This document shows, one piece after another, positions 11,719-22,345 of a stretch of 64,000 nt of DNA (the stretch's first letter is position 1; each line of letters opens with the position of its first letter). Made by a program: the position numbers and the translations under genes. The stretch comes from Craterostigma plantagineum (lineage: Eukaryota > Streptophyta > Magnoliopsida > Lamiales > Linderniaceae), in NCBI GenBank assembly GCA_027422505.1, contig JAPQWV010000028.1, forward strand, positions 4,988,001-5,052,000, read 5' to 3'. The notes below the pieces were generated by a model that searched no databases, was not told the origin of the DNA, and saw only the letters and a list, made by a program, of their open reading frames with translations.

Positions 11719-11947
11719 AAGGGACTAGCACGTCTGCTGAGGACAGGCAGGATAGGACTAGTGGTAATCACACGACCGATGTTAGCATACCAAGGAATAG
11801 GCAGCCCAATGACGGATGTTCAACAAGCAAAGCACCGACTAATATGCATGAGCAAGAAGACCATAACCAGTTTGCGATCCTTGCTGAATTGGAATGGGAG
11901 ACTACCGGAAACGAGGGTCCTAAAGCAGCCCTTCCCAGCGGGTCTCC

Positions 11948-14900
11948 ATGATACCTGTCGCCGTTTGGAATACACGTGGTCTAAACAGGTTAGACCACAG
12001 ATGGGCGGGGTGGGGGGGATATGATTACAAAACACAATTTGGAACTTTTAGGGCTGGTTGAGACTAGGGTTTCGGAGCAAAACGCATCAACAATCACTAC
12101 TTCGATCAGGGCTAATTGGAACTTTTAGGGCTGGTTGAGACTAGGGTTTCGGAGCAAAACGCATCAACAATTTGGAACTTTTAGGGCTTATATGGTTCTA
12201 CTCCGGCTGCACTCATATGGGTCGGGTGGGACCCACAATATGTGGGAGTCACGACTGAAGCATGCACTAATTAGACGGTACATTGCAAAATTTGTATCAT
12301 TGAGGAGGGACTGGAGTTCTTAACTACATTTGTCTATGGCCATAATCTCCGGGCAGAACGATGTGGGCTTTCTTACATCTACTTTGCGAACTCGGGAGCC
12401 GGTTCCGTGGCTCGCCATGGGAGACTTCAACGCAATTATCGATAGCAGTGAAGCGAGAGGAGGAGCTAATACGCGAGGCTGCCAAGACATGAATGAATGC
12501 CTGATCTCTTCGGACCTTGTCAACCTACCACGACTAGGCTCTTTCTTCACCTGGTATAACCAACAAAGTGGTAACTCGGGGATTTGGAGACGTCTGGATA
12601 GGATGCTCGGGAATTGCTTGGCTGGCCAGGTTTGGGGAGTTGGCATATAGGTGCACCATGCCGGCCACGTCTGATCACTCTCCTCTTATCTTGGAAGTGG
12701 AACCTCCACCAAGGACGAAGGGTACAAGTTTCTATTTTGATAACTTCCTCACTCGAGACCCCCGGTTCATCCCATTAGTGGAAGAGGTTTGGAGGCGCAA
12801 AGAGGCTGGTTACCCAATGTTCGGGGTTGTCAAGAGACTCAAAATCCTAAATCATGAGATGAGGAAAATGTGGCGTGACAAGGGCGACCTTAATCGCAAC
12901 GTTATTGAAGCACGGAAATTTCGTGAGGCTGCCCAAGAACTACTAATAGACCATCCGATGGAGCCTCAGCTGCTTATCCTTGAGAAGAGATGTCGTTACG
13001 CTTATGCTAAAGCCGTGGATATGGAACACTGTGCTTTGGCCCAACGTGCAAAGGTTGCCTGGTTGAAGGATGGCGATCAATGTACTGCATTCTTCTTCAA
13101 GAAGGTAGTTATCCGAAGGGCTATCAATCGCATACTCTCTATTGATAATGAGGCTGGCACCACTATTGAGGGCGAAGACCAAGTCAGGGCTGAAATACTA
13201 CGTTACTACACTGACATTTGGACGTTCTAGCCGTGTGACCCCTCTTGCTCCTGCCGAGGTGACTCCATACCTCGCCAGGACCCTTAACCTTGATGAGGCT
13301 GAAGTTATGGTACTACCTATTACTGAGACGGAGATTAGGAAGGCGCTCTTCTCCATTGGTGATAATAAATCCCCTGGGCCGGACGGCTACTCGGCCAAGT
13401 TCTATAAGCATGCTTGGGACGTCATTGGAACGGATGTTACACATGCAATACAAGAATTCTTTCGGACTGGTCATCTTCTTGGCGAGCTAAACTCGACACT
13501 TATTACTCTTATCCCAAAGTGCGAGAATCCAAGGACAGCGAGGGAGTTTAGGCCCATATCATGTTGCAATGTGCTCTACAAGGTCATCTCGAAGGTGATA
13601 GCTAATTGGCTGCGGGGTTGCTTGGCGAAACTTGTCCATCCTACCCAGACGGCCTTCATCCCGGGGCGTCGTATCACAGACAACATCCTTTTGGCCCAGG
13701 AAGTTTGCCACGGGTACAACAGCATGAGGCTTCCTGAAAGAGTGGCGTTCAAAGTAGATCTGGCCAAGGCGTATGACGGTCGAGTGGGACTTCCTTTTGA
13801 TGACTCTTGAAGTACTCCACTTCCACCCTAAGTTCATTGGATGGACTCGTGCTTGCCTTACGACCACTTCATTCTCCATTAATATCAACGGTCGTCCTGA
13901 AGGTTTCTTCAAAGGCAGACGTGGCCTTCGCCAAGGTGACCCCATTTCCCCTGACCTATTTACTTTGGTAATGGAAGTCCTGCATGGTATTATTGAGGAT
14001 CAGATACGGCATAGCGGGAGGTTTAGGTACCATTGGCGGTGTGAACCTACTAATATGTTCATGCTTTCCTTCGCGGACGACTTACTCTTGTTCTCTCATG
14101 CGGATGCGAGTTCTGTCCGTGTCTTCAAGGAAAGCCTTGATATGTTCGCGACTCTATCTAGCCTACGGGCTAACCCCAATAAGAGTGAGATGTACATCTC
14201 CAAAAGCGTGGCGATTGGCTGACGGGAGCTCTACACTCTATTATGGGGTTCTTAGCTGGGTCACTTCCGGTGCGCTACCTAGGTGTGCCATTGATTATAT
14301 CGCGTTTGACTATTGCTGACTATCACCCTCTCATTACCGCCGTTGACCGACGCTTATGCTCGTGGGCTCACCAAACACTATCCTACGCTGGGAGTGTCCA
14401 GCTTATTAAATCAGTGCTCATAGGGCTCCATACTTACTGGGCGAGAGTGTTCCTGCTCCCTAAAGGTGTCATCCGTGTTATTGAGTCACGCTTCAGGGCC
14501 TTACTTTGGAAGGGCTCCACTGCTAAAGTGGCATGGGTGGACATCTACTTACCCACTGAGGAAGGCGGCCTGGGGATCATATCGATTGAGAGGGACAACA
14601 AAGCTCTAATGATGCACCTTCTCTGGAGCTTGCTTACTGGGGACGAGAGCTCCATCTGGGCCACATGGATCCGACGCACGAGATTAAATAGCACTTCCTT
14701 ATGGATCCATCCGCTGCTTGAATTCCACATTGGGAACGGGGTGAACACATTCCTTTGGACCGATCCATGGCTCTTCAATGAACCGATGGTTGACAAATTC
14801 CCTTGTGGGCCCATAGTCATGGGGCTGCCGCTCGATTCCAGACTCAGCTCTGTCATTAACAAAGAGGGTTGGAACTGGCCGGGACAAACTACTGTTGAAT

Positions 14901-15548
14901 ATATTGACTTTGCTCCTCTTCTTCCACAGGTATTCCTAGTTGAAAGAGGACGGAGTTCGCTGGATTGCTACGGGAAATGGCCAATTCACCACCAGATCGG
15001 CTAGGGAACACCTGAGACTGTGAAGACCTATCGTCCATTGGAGTACCCTTTTCGGTGGACCGCTTGCCATTCCAAGACATGAATTCATCCTTTGGTTGGC
15101 GATCAGAGATAAACTGGCCACGCGCGATAAGGCTTGGGTGGCGGCTGCAGCGGGAACGTCCATCTGTCTATTATGTGACAACCAAACGGAGAAAATGATA
15201 AGACATTTATTTTTTGAGTGTACTTTCATGCGACGTTGTCTTCGTATTTTACGTGATAGGCTGCGGTTCAGCTGGCCTAGAACGGACTGGTTCGAGGGCA
15301 ATCTTTGGGCAGCTAACTGTTGGAAGGGCCAGCACCTCGCTAGGTTGGGACCGCGACATGCCATCGCCTCGTTGATCTACCACCTTTGGATGGAACGCAA
15401 TAGGAGATGGCACGACGGACACCGCTGCACCCCCGACCAGATTGCGACCGAGGTTGAAACCCTCTTCTCCCTGTGTTTATCCACTATCACGCCCAAATAC
15501 ACACTCCAAGTTAGTGCTCTCCGACGCATTTGGTGCATCACTTGGTAG
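11948..15548 (+). pseudogene. LINE-1 ORF2 remnant: endonuclease, reverse transcriptase, zf-RVT
   Basis: The start codon region (11948, MIPVAVWNTRGLNR) matches the intact ORF2. The frame is then lost several times. Pieces seen: endonuclease GDFNAI and SDHSPL (12330-12710), RT with KSPGPDGYS, LITLIPK, FIPGRRITDNILLAQE and KVDLAKAYD (13142-13770), then in another frame GRRGLRQGDPISP and the catalytic FADDLLLFSH (13773-14222), and a terminal zf-RVT with CLLCDNQTEKMIRHLFFEC (15096-15548). At least five frame changes or stops make it non-functional. The N-terminal endonuclease is further disrupted by a tandem duplication at 12039-12190. Confidence 0.9.
12039..12190. repeat. Tandem duplication of about 77 bp inside the LINE-1 endonuclease
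   Basis: The block starting TTGGAACTTTTAGGGCTGG occurs at 12039 and 12116, and a third partial start follows at about 12172. It disrupts ORF2. The corresponding region of the intact LINE has only one copy, so this is a local duplication after insertion. Confidence 0.8.
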
Positions 15549-16282
15549 GACGGATTTATGGTGCTTCGTAGGACCTATCGTTGTTCCCGGCCCTTGGTAT
15601 TCGGAGGGACTTTTGGCTTGGATGTGGAGATTGAGTTTTACTACATGATCTCTTCCTTTCTGTCTTTGCCTCTTTGCCCTCGGCTTGCTCTCCTCTTGTT
15701 TTCTCTGCTTGCCGGTTTGAAGTGTGTTGTGCTTGTCCTTTGAATCTCAAGCGGTCTCCCCTGGGCTGGCGCTCTGTCTCCACTTTGCGGCGTTGGCTTG
15801 TTTTGGGGTTGCTATGCTGAGTCTTGCGTGTGGAATGGCCCATCATGGCGTGGCCTTCGGCACCGGTCCCCCTCTCCTTGGAAAAGTAGGAGGTGGCGTG
15901 ATTACGCCTCACACCGACCAGCCTTGCGGACGTTCCCCTTTCCCGCCCGAAGCCTATCCCTCGTGATACGGCCTTCGGTCTTGTGCCTTTGGCGCTGTTC
16001 TTGGCTCTATGCCTGGCTTCCCTGCTGGTACCTCATCTGGTGCAAGGAACCTGTTGATGGAAGTGGTTTTTAGACGCCTACGTAGCATGATCTTGATTAA
16101 TTTTGTCTTATATTGTTCTTGGCTTGGTCTTGTTGGGACCTTGTGGGTTGTCTGGGTTGTCAGGTCTTAGGTGTTATCTAGTCGGTAGAACATTACCATT
16201 TGGTGCGTCATGAGCGATATCATGCACGCTGCTCTGTAACTCCTGTCTTTTCCTTCTCTATTAGCGACACTTTCCAAAAAAA
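15549..16282 (+). other. 3' untranslated region of LINE-1
   Basis: Pyrimidine-rich non-coding tail after ORF2. Its last ~200 bp, including GTCATGAGCGATATCATGCA and a final TTTCCAAAAAAA, matches the LINE fragment at 47751-48135, which confirms that both are 3' ends of the same LINE family. Confidence 0.85.
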
Positions 16283-18679
16283 TAATATTGAGTATGGGAC
16301 ACGGTGAAACCTAGTTTTGAAGTTATCCAATCAGACAACTTAAGGAACCAAAGGATTCGGGCAAAATTAAGGACCCCATGATGAACTTCAATCGGGCGAA
16401 TGAGATCTCAATCAAGACCAATCGGGCGATCCAATGAAATGATCGAAAGCTAGGTTAAATCCTAGTCGATTCGACATAGCTTTCGCCGCGTTATATACTT
16501 AATCAACGAAGAATAGACCGAATGGAAGTAATTCATGCAAACTACAATCGCGTGATAACATGATGATGCAAGCATGCGGCGAAAGTAAGTTTAATTGTGT
16601 AGGAATCGATCGAAACCAAGTCATGGTGACGACAACAAGCGGCGAAAGCAAGGTTGATACATGGCCAAATCGGGCGATCTTGTGCACTAGAGAAATCGGG
16701 CGAAACTTAACCCATAATACACCAAATCGATCGAAAGTGAGAAATTCCAAGCCATGACCAAATCGGGCGAAACTAGTACTATGCATGGGAGGAATCGAGT
16801 TCTATGTGTTATAGTGGAACACTAACTTGACTTAGATTATGAATTGGAACTTAGGGCTTTTAGCAAATTAGCCTAGCCGAATCAATTATTTTAGCCTAGT
16901 TACCTAATTTAGATATGGTATTGACATTTCAATATTTCTGTCTAAGGTTCGAGAAGTAAGGACGACAGGTAAGTGGAAGTCCCAACTACAACACATAATT
17001 GTATGTGTACAAATTATGTGTTTATATGCTTCTATGATTTTTATGTTAATTCTTACTTGATTTACTTATGTTACAAAATGACATGACATGATATGACACG
17101 CATGAATCACGACATGATCATATGCACGCACGATTAGTATTAAAGATAGGATACGAGAGCGTGCATGATACATGATCGCCTGAGAGCGATAAATATTCGC
17201 CGATATAGGCGTCTGATGTCGACTCACAGTTGAGTCACGGCTCTTCTATGCTACCATGGTGACGTCTTATGGCGTCACCTGCAAGACATGACATGTTCAA
17301 GACAAGACATGATATTAGGGCGAATGCCCTCTTGGAGGAACGTGAAACCTGGAGGATGCGAGCTGAGGGAGTAAGCGGCACTGAGGGTATCTCTGGTGTT
17401 GACTACCACAGAATAGGCTACCAGTGTGAAGCGTCGGCGTGACGTATGAAACCACCTTGGGACAGAAAAGGTGCCTTAGCGTTAGCCTGTCATGAGTGGT
17501 TATTGTCACTTATATATTTATATCCCGTGTGGATTCGAGCTCCATGATGGTGCATAGCAAGATAGCCAAGGGCCCTACATGACAAGACAATGCAAGAAAA
17601 ATGTGAGGTCTAGGAATGCCTTTGCAAATTAGGACACGTGCATGGCATGCATGGCTTTCACTTACTGAGCTTTATAAGCTCATTCCACGTAATTATGTGT
17701 CGTGACACGGGATCACGGTACGTGATCTTTACGATGGCAAGGCCAACTTTTGAAGATTCCGGAGGACTTTTGAGGTGGCAGTGTGTACATGGATGTGACA
17801 GACGTGGCGGGCCGATAGATTATTTTTTAACACGCATGCGCACTCACCTTATGTCCTAGGAATATTTTGTAATGTACAGAAGAATTTTCTTTATATAAAA
17901 GGAAAAATTTTGTACGCATTTTCTTAGCTATTACTTCCCTAAAACACATGCAGTCACTTAAATTAGTCATAAGAATGGGTGGTAGAGGGTGCGATCATAC
18001 CAGCACTAATGCACTGGATCCCATCAAGAATGGGTGGTAGAAGTCAGGCGCGCCACAATGATAGTTACTTCCCTTCAAATCGGGGGGATGAAAGAGTCAT
18101 GTACAGGCACATACAGATATTTACAGTGTTGACAGAGTCCCATGCATGGGCGCCGACTGGGTTTACAGTACGAGTCTAGCCAGTCTATAACGGGAGTATC
18201 AAAATAAATGGGCATATAGAAATGCATTGATCTAAGAATCATTTGAACAATGGTTATATGAAATGGTTATGTGACGGGGTATATGATGGGAACGTTTACG
18301 ATACGTATAGAAATGGAATGAGCACTGGTTATTGTGTTATTTATTAATAATTAACATGTTGCTATCATACTCTGAATAGTTGTCTAGATAATTAGCAGGC
18401 CACATAGAACGCATCATGATACAGCATGGACTCAAGGTTGGCCGGCTACGCTCTCCTCGTACTACCCTCGGTTCATCGTTAGCACATAGTCAGACATAAA
18501 TATAGACTAATATATTTTGTGACTCATATGACATGTACTTATATGTACATTATTGTGAAAAGAACTAGACCAGATGTACGTACGCGTTTTGTTAAAGGGA
18601 ATGATTATGAAAAGAGCGAAAATTTTTATATGGAATATTTTATAGATGCGTAAAAGGTAATAGGAAACGGGACGTTACA
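16283..18679 (+). repeat. 5' LTR of Gypsy-1, left part missing
   Basis: About 2.4 kb of non-coding sequence ending GTTACA just before a primer binding site. It contains an array of ATCGGGCGA/ATCGATCGA motifs (about 16360-16790), a TTACTGAGCTTTATAAGCTCA block near 17657-17680 and an ACGGTACGTGATC block; the last two have clear counterparts in the Gypsy-2 LTR (60055-60125). The true LTR start is not seen because LINE-1 abuts it. Small open frames in this stretch look like noise. Confidence 0.75.
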
Positions 18680-18684
18680 TGTAG

Positions 18685-18696
18685 TGGTATCAGAGC
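18685..18696 (+). promoter_or_regulatory. Primer binding site of Gypsy-1
   Basis: TGGTATCAGAGC five bases after the LTR end, complementary to initiator tRNA-Met. It fixes the plus orientation of Gypsy-1 and marks the start of its internal region. Confidence 0.88.
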
Positions 18697-18800
18697 TTAG
18701 GCTTTAGGTTCTGTAGACATTTGCATGGAATGTACAAGATATGAATTGCCCTTAAATTTTTCTAACATATATAGGCAAAGTGCAATAGGTCAACCGATGC

Positions 18801-19899
18801 ATGCTGAACATGATGAACCAAGAGGGAGGAGGAAGAACGGCCGTACCTGAATCTCACTCATCGCATACCCTTAGATCTGAAAACCCCCTGACAATTCCCC
18901 GAGAACGACGATATGACAAATTAAGAAAGATGGGTGATGTGGACTATATGGGCCCGACAGACCCTGCAGAAGCAGAGACATGGCTTAAAAGAACGGAAAT
19001 GGTGTTCAATACGATGCAAAGCACCCCAGAAGAGAGATTCGACTATGCAGTCTCACTCTTACAGGGACATGCATATGAATGGTGGGAGACTGTCGCAGGT
19101 AGTATGACCCAACCTCCAGTGCTGACCTAGGAAGATTTTCTGAGGGACTTTAATGATACGATGCCTGAGGTCTATAAAAATCGAAAAAGAGAAGGAATCT
19201 CTAGAACTTAAACAGGGAAATAGATCCGTCGGTGAGTTTTAAGTACTGTTCAATCAACAGTCCCGTTATGCTCAACACATGGTTGCCACTGAAAGAAACA
19301 AGTGTCGAAGATTTGTAGTAGGACTTCATTATATGATTCGAAATCGTATTACATCCTCAGATATGGAGTCCTATGGGAAGTTGAGAGCAGCGGCTATTCG
19401 CGTCGAAAAGTTAGAGACCGAATCAAAAAATTTTCAAATCAGTAAAAGAAGGCCAGGAGAAGAATCATCTAGTGGAAAAATGAAAAAGATGTATAGTTCG
19501 TCCCGACCAATGAGTGTTCAAGGCAGCTCCGCAAGGGGCAGTATAGGCGGGACTAGACCAGCCGGACGGGGTATAGAGATTTCTCAAACAGATACTGATA
19601 TGTGAACACTATGGGAAGACCCATAGGGGTGTCTGTAGATGGCTTACAGGCGAATGTTTTACATGGGGCAACCTGGGCATTTAGCTAGGAATTGCCCAAC
19701 ACTGCGAGCAGAACCTACCGTAGATCAATCAAGAGTTAGTGGACCTTCCACAAATCGTGGAAGGAAGAGGCCGAGGACCATATAGTACGGGTTCTGGAAG
19801 AGGAAATATAGGAGGCCAAGTCTACAGACCACCAGCACAGCCCGGATCTTTGCCATGACTCGTGAGGATGCTAAAGAGGGGTCTCGCATAATCACGAGT

Positions 19900-19931
<32 letters not shown>
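18801..19931 (+). pseudogene. Gypsy-1 gag and start of pol, decayed and cut by the Helitron
   Basis: Retrotransposon gag features are visible: GPTDPAEAETWLKRTEMVF, the LLQGHAYEWWETV block and, after a stop at 19129 and frame changes, RRFVVGLHYMIRNRI. A zinc knuckle follows (MFYMGQPGHLARNCP) whose first cysteine is lost. The frame then reads FAMTREDAKEGSRIITS, the conserved stretch just before the gypsy protease, and stops in a TA microsatellite where the Helitron begins. The protease and RT resume at about 46830, so these are two halves of one element. Confidence 0.85.
19902..19931. repeat. TA microsatellite at the Helitron 5' junction
   Basis: About 28 bases of alternating TA immediately left of the Helitron 5' end. 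Its continuation, TA then TG repeats, lies at 46798-46829 immediately right of the Helitron 3' end. The Helitron therefore inserted between A and T within a TA/TG microsatellite of Gypsy-1. Confidence 0.85.
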
Positions 19932-19934
<3 letters not shown>

Positions 19935-20077
19935 TATCCTATATATACATTCAAATGTAGGGTTGCTATAATTGTGACACGTGCCCCTCAATTATATTGA
20001 AAAAAATTATGCTTAATAAAATACTTCAACCCAGGTTCTTAATAAATCAATTAATAAAATACTGAAACCAACGTTCT

Positions 20078-20087
20078 TAATAAATAG
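20078..20087. other. Left target-site duplication of the MULE
   Basis: TAATAAATAG at 20078-20087 matches 43929-43938 exactly. MULEs create 9-11 bp duplications, so the pair defines the element ends. Depending on whether the last G belongs to the element it is 9 or 10 bp. Confidence 0.87.
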
Positions 20088-20160
20088 GGTCTTTTTAAAA
20101 AATAGCCTTTGACGCGGTCAAGTTTAAAAAAATAGCACTCTTGACTTTTTTTTTTTGGTC
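20088..20160 (+). repeat. Left terminal inverted repeat of the MULE
   Basis: Starts GGTCTTTTTAAAAAATAGCC and continues with an AAAAAATAGCAC block. The reverse complement of 43870-43928 starts GGATTTTTTAAGAAAATAGC and has the same second block. Roughly 60 bp align with about 80% identity by eye. Confidence 0.85.
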
Positions 20161-20441
20161 AATAGCACTGTTTTTAATTAACACTTAATCATCTTCTCCT
20201 AATCCCTTATTATTAAAAAAAAAGAAAAACAAAAATAAAATACAACGCCTGAAAGCTGAAACGAATTAAAAGCTGCACGTCCATTTTGCAGCAGAAAGCA
20301 TTCATTCCACCTCACCGAATTATTCTTCTTCTTCGTCCTCGTCCTTAAGAGAAATTCCCCGACCTCATATCGCGCTTCATCGCAGGCGAAGGAAACTGGA
20401 AAGTCCTCGGCGAACGAAAGATTCGAACCTCACGCTTCAGT

Positions 20442-21015
20442 GTAAGTATTTTTCCGGGTCGTATTTTGAATATAACCATCTAAATCTGTAACTCTCAGTC
20501 CTAAACCCTTCCAATGGGTTCTCAAAGCTTCGGAAATTCCGGTTTGGAAGGCCGAACATGTTCATTGTTTTTACATCCAGTTGATCCGGGGACCCTGCTT
20601 GAAAGCAGGCAACCCGCGCGTTACATCGTGGGACCCCACATTAAAGCAGGAGTCCCGCACATTAGTGCGGCGAATAAATCACGGGACCCGCACATAAATT
20701 CACGGGACCCGCACATAAATTCACGGGACCGGCCCATAAATTCACGGGACCCGCGCATCAGTGCATTGTTCCCGCACATTAGTGCAGGCCCATTAGATCA
20801 TGGGACCCGCGCATGGTTGCAGGGTACCTGCGCGTAAAAACAGGGGACCCGCGCATGCTTCATGCACTTGAGCTTGGGTCCCGTGTACTAGAGCTTGGTT
20901 CCGCGCTATATGTTAGGGTTTTGGGAAGCTCTTACGGCGTTTTTAGCTATATAAGGCTTGGATTTATCAAACACACAGCATCTAACATTTTTAAATAATC
21001 CCAGAAACAAAACAG
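20442..21015 (+). other. Predicted 5' UTR intron of the DEK-like gene
   Basis: A strong donor (TTCAGT followed by GTAAGT) lies at 20442 and an acceptor (AACAAAACAG) ends at 21015, six bases before the ATG. The CT-rich stretch at 20323-20350 is a plausible transcript start region. The intron encloses repeat block A, as the first introns of the two Ulp1-like genes enclose blocks B and F. Confidence 0.55.
20590..20880. repeat. GGTCC-core repeat block A
   Basis: About 12 copies of a G/C-rich motif with core GGGACCC. At 20695-20755 the repeat is regular with a 21-bp period (core CGGGACCCGCACATAAAT). Spacing elsewhere is about 20-24 bp. It lies inside the predicted leader intron of the DEK-like gene. 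Confidence 0.85.
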
Positions 21016-21020
21016 GAAGA

Positions 21021-21407
21021 ATGCTGACGGACACCCAAATCGTTGCCCGCCTCCACGAAATCATCCGTCACTCGGACCTCCGGACTACCACGGCCGCCGC
21101 CGTCCGCCGCCGTCTAGAGGCCGACCTCGGCGTCGACCTCTCCCAAAGGAGGGTGTGGATCGTGAGACAGATCGGCAGATTCCTAAACGCCGGCGACGAT
21201 GCTCTCGAGGTCGACGGCGACGACGACGATGGTAAGAGCGAAGTGATCGAAGGACAAGCACCCGAGGCTGTCCGAAACGACGACGACGAGGCTGAGAGCG
21301 AAGTGATTGTAGGCCCAGGTTGGATCGAGGTTGTCCGAAACGACGCCGTGCAAACTGTCGACCCAGCTCCGGTTGGTGGAGAAGGGCCGGCGAGAAGGGT
21401 AGAGTAG
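21021..21407 (+). CDS. DEK C-terminal-domain-like small protein
   Basis: A 128-residue protein starting at the ATG right after a predicted intron acceptor. Residues ~3-56 fit the DEK C-terminal domain pattern: hydrophobic helix IVARLHEIIRH, then a TTTAAAVRRRLEADLGVDLS core and a final IVRQIGRFL helix. In DEK and related chromatin proteins this domain binds DNA or mediates oligomerisation. The rest is acidic and disordered, with two copies of a SEVI(E/V)G-containing segment. Codons are G/C-rich compared with the A/T-rich flanks. It sits just inside the left MULE end, in the same direction as Ulp1-like gene A. It may assist transposition or target choice; that is inference. It could also be a captured host fragment, but the open frame and intron suggest a gene of the element. 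Confidence 0.65.
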   Translation: MLTDTQIVARLHEIIRHSDLRTTTAAAVRRRLEADLGVDLSQRRVWIVRQIGRFLNAGDDALEVDGDDDDGKSEVIEGQAPEAVRNDDDEAESEVIVGPGWIEVVRNDAVQTVDPAPVGGEGPARRVE

Positions 21408-21617
21408 TAAATTACTTAATAATTTTATGCTATTGTATTGTACGTGAATCTAAGTATTTATATTTAATTTGAAGCATTATATACTATATTATGAACCTGA
21501 TCTAATTAGTATTGTATTTTAAATTAAATGAACTATATTTTATAATATTTAATTAGGTTTAAAAATATATAGATAGTTGTATTTAATTAGGTTAGTTATG
21601 TAATAAACATGGGTATT

Positions 21618-21812
21618 TGTAGCGATTGGCAAACAACACAACCCCTGATAGAACCCGTGCAATATTAAGAATTTACTGGTTTTACTGTAGCGATTGGCAA
21701 ACAACACAACCCGTGATAGAACCCGTGTAATAATTATAAAGGTTTAAGAATTGACAGGTTTTACTGTAGCGATTAGCAAACAACACAACCCGTGATAGAA
21801 CAGTAAAAGTAA
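21618..21812. repeat. Tandem subterminal repeat, three copies
   Basis: The block TGTAGCGATTGGCAAACAAC followed by ACAACCC(C/G)TGATAGAAC occurs near 21618, 21688 and 21765 (the last as GATTAGC), so the period is roughly 70-77 bp. An inverted, diverged copy (ATCACGGGTCTGATG...ATTCGCTACAGT) lies at 43711-43744 near the right end of the MULE. Repeats found in opposite orientation near both ends of a DNA transposon are candidate transposase-binding sites. Confidence 0.7.
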
Positions 21813-22009
21813 AAAAACAACCACCACTTTAACTTTCTTCAATTCAATCGTCTTTTCTCCTGCACACCAAACGTTTTGCAAATCGATTCTGCAAGTAAAA
21901 CACAAATCAGAACCTCAATCTACAATGGCAATCAGCGGGAACACCCAGAGAGTGAAGGTATTTGTTCTACTCTTCGTCTTCAATTTAACAAATCGAACCC
22001 TAATTTTCA

Positions 22010-22345
22010 AAATCGGACCCGTGCTTGCAAGCATAGGACCGTGATTGCAAGCATAGGACCGTGCTTAGAAGCACATGACCCGTTTTCACGGCACCCGCCC
22101 ATAAGATGATGGTCCCGATGATGGTCCCAGCACGGGTCCACTGCGTAGCGTGTGTCCCGTGACCTTGCGCCCGCCAAGAACACGGGACCCGCGCGCTACG
22201 AGCAGGGGACCCCTGCGTTATACGCAGGGGACCCCGCTTATACGCAGGGGACCCATGCCTGGACCATCATCTTATGGGCGGGTCCCGTGAAAATACGCAC
22301 AGGTCCCGTGTAAATTCGCACAGGTCCCGTGTAAATTCGCACAGG
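22010..22345. repeat. GGTCC-core repeat block B, inside intron 1 of gene A
   Basis: About 14 copies. The first few are of the GACCGTGCTTGCAAGCATAG type, also found in block F. The middle is spaced about 20 bp (ACGCAGGGGACC). The last four (22285-22365) are a regular 21-bp repeat with core ACAGGTCCCGTGTAAAT. The whole block lies between the donor at 21958 and the acceptor at 22465. Confidence 0.87.
22093..22283. repeat. 23-bp perfect inverted repeat in intron 1 of gene A
   Basis: 22093-22115 (ACCCGCCCATAAG...) and 22261-22283 (...CTTATGGGCGGGT) are exact reverse complements over 23 bases, with a spacer of 145 bases that is itself made of GGTCC-core repeats. An RNA from either strand could fold into a long hairpin. 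Confidence 0.85.

Larger units (their letters stand above)
10623..16282 (+). mobile_element. LINE-1: degenerate L1-type element
   Basis: ORF1 and ORF2 remnants are followed by a 3' untranslated region ending in a short A-tract near 16275-16282. The proteins are close relatives of the intact LINE at about 36525-43000. The left end is cut by the Copia-1 LTR, and the N-terminal roughly 300 residues of ORF1 are missing, so Copia-1 probably jumped into this element. The 3' end abuts Gypsy-1 LTR sequence, so the LINE probably inserted into that LTR. Confidence 0.87.

Noticed and set aside
21021..21407. Treating the DEK-like ORF as a host gene
   Set aside because: It lies between the MULE terminus and its other genes, with the same repeat-filled leader intron pattern.
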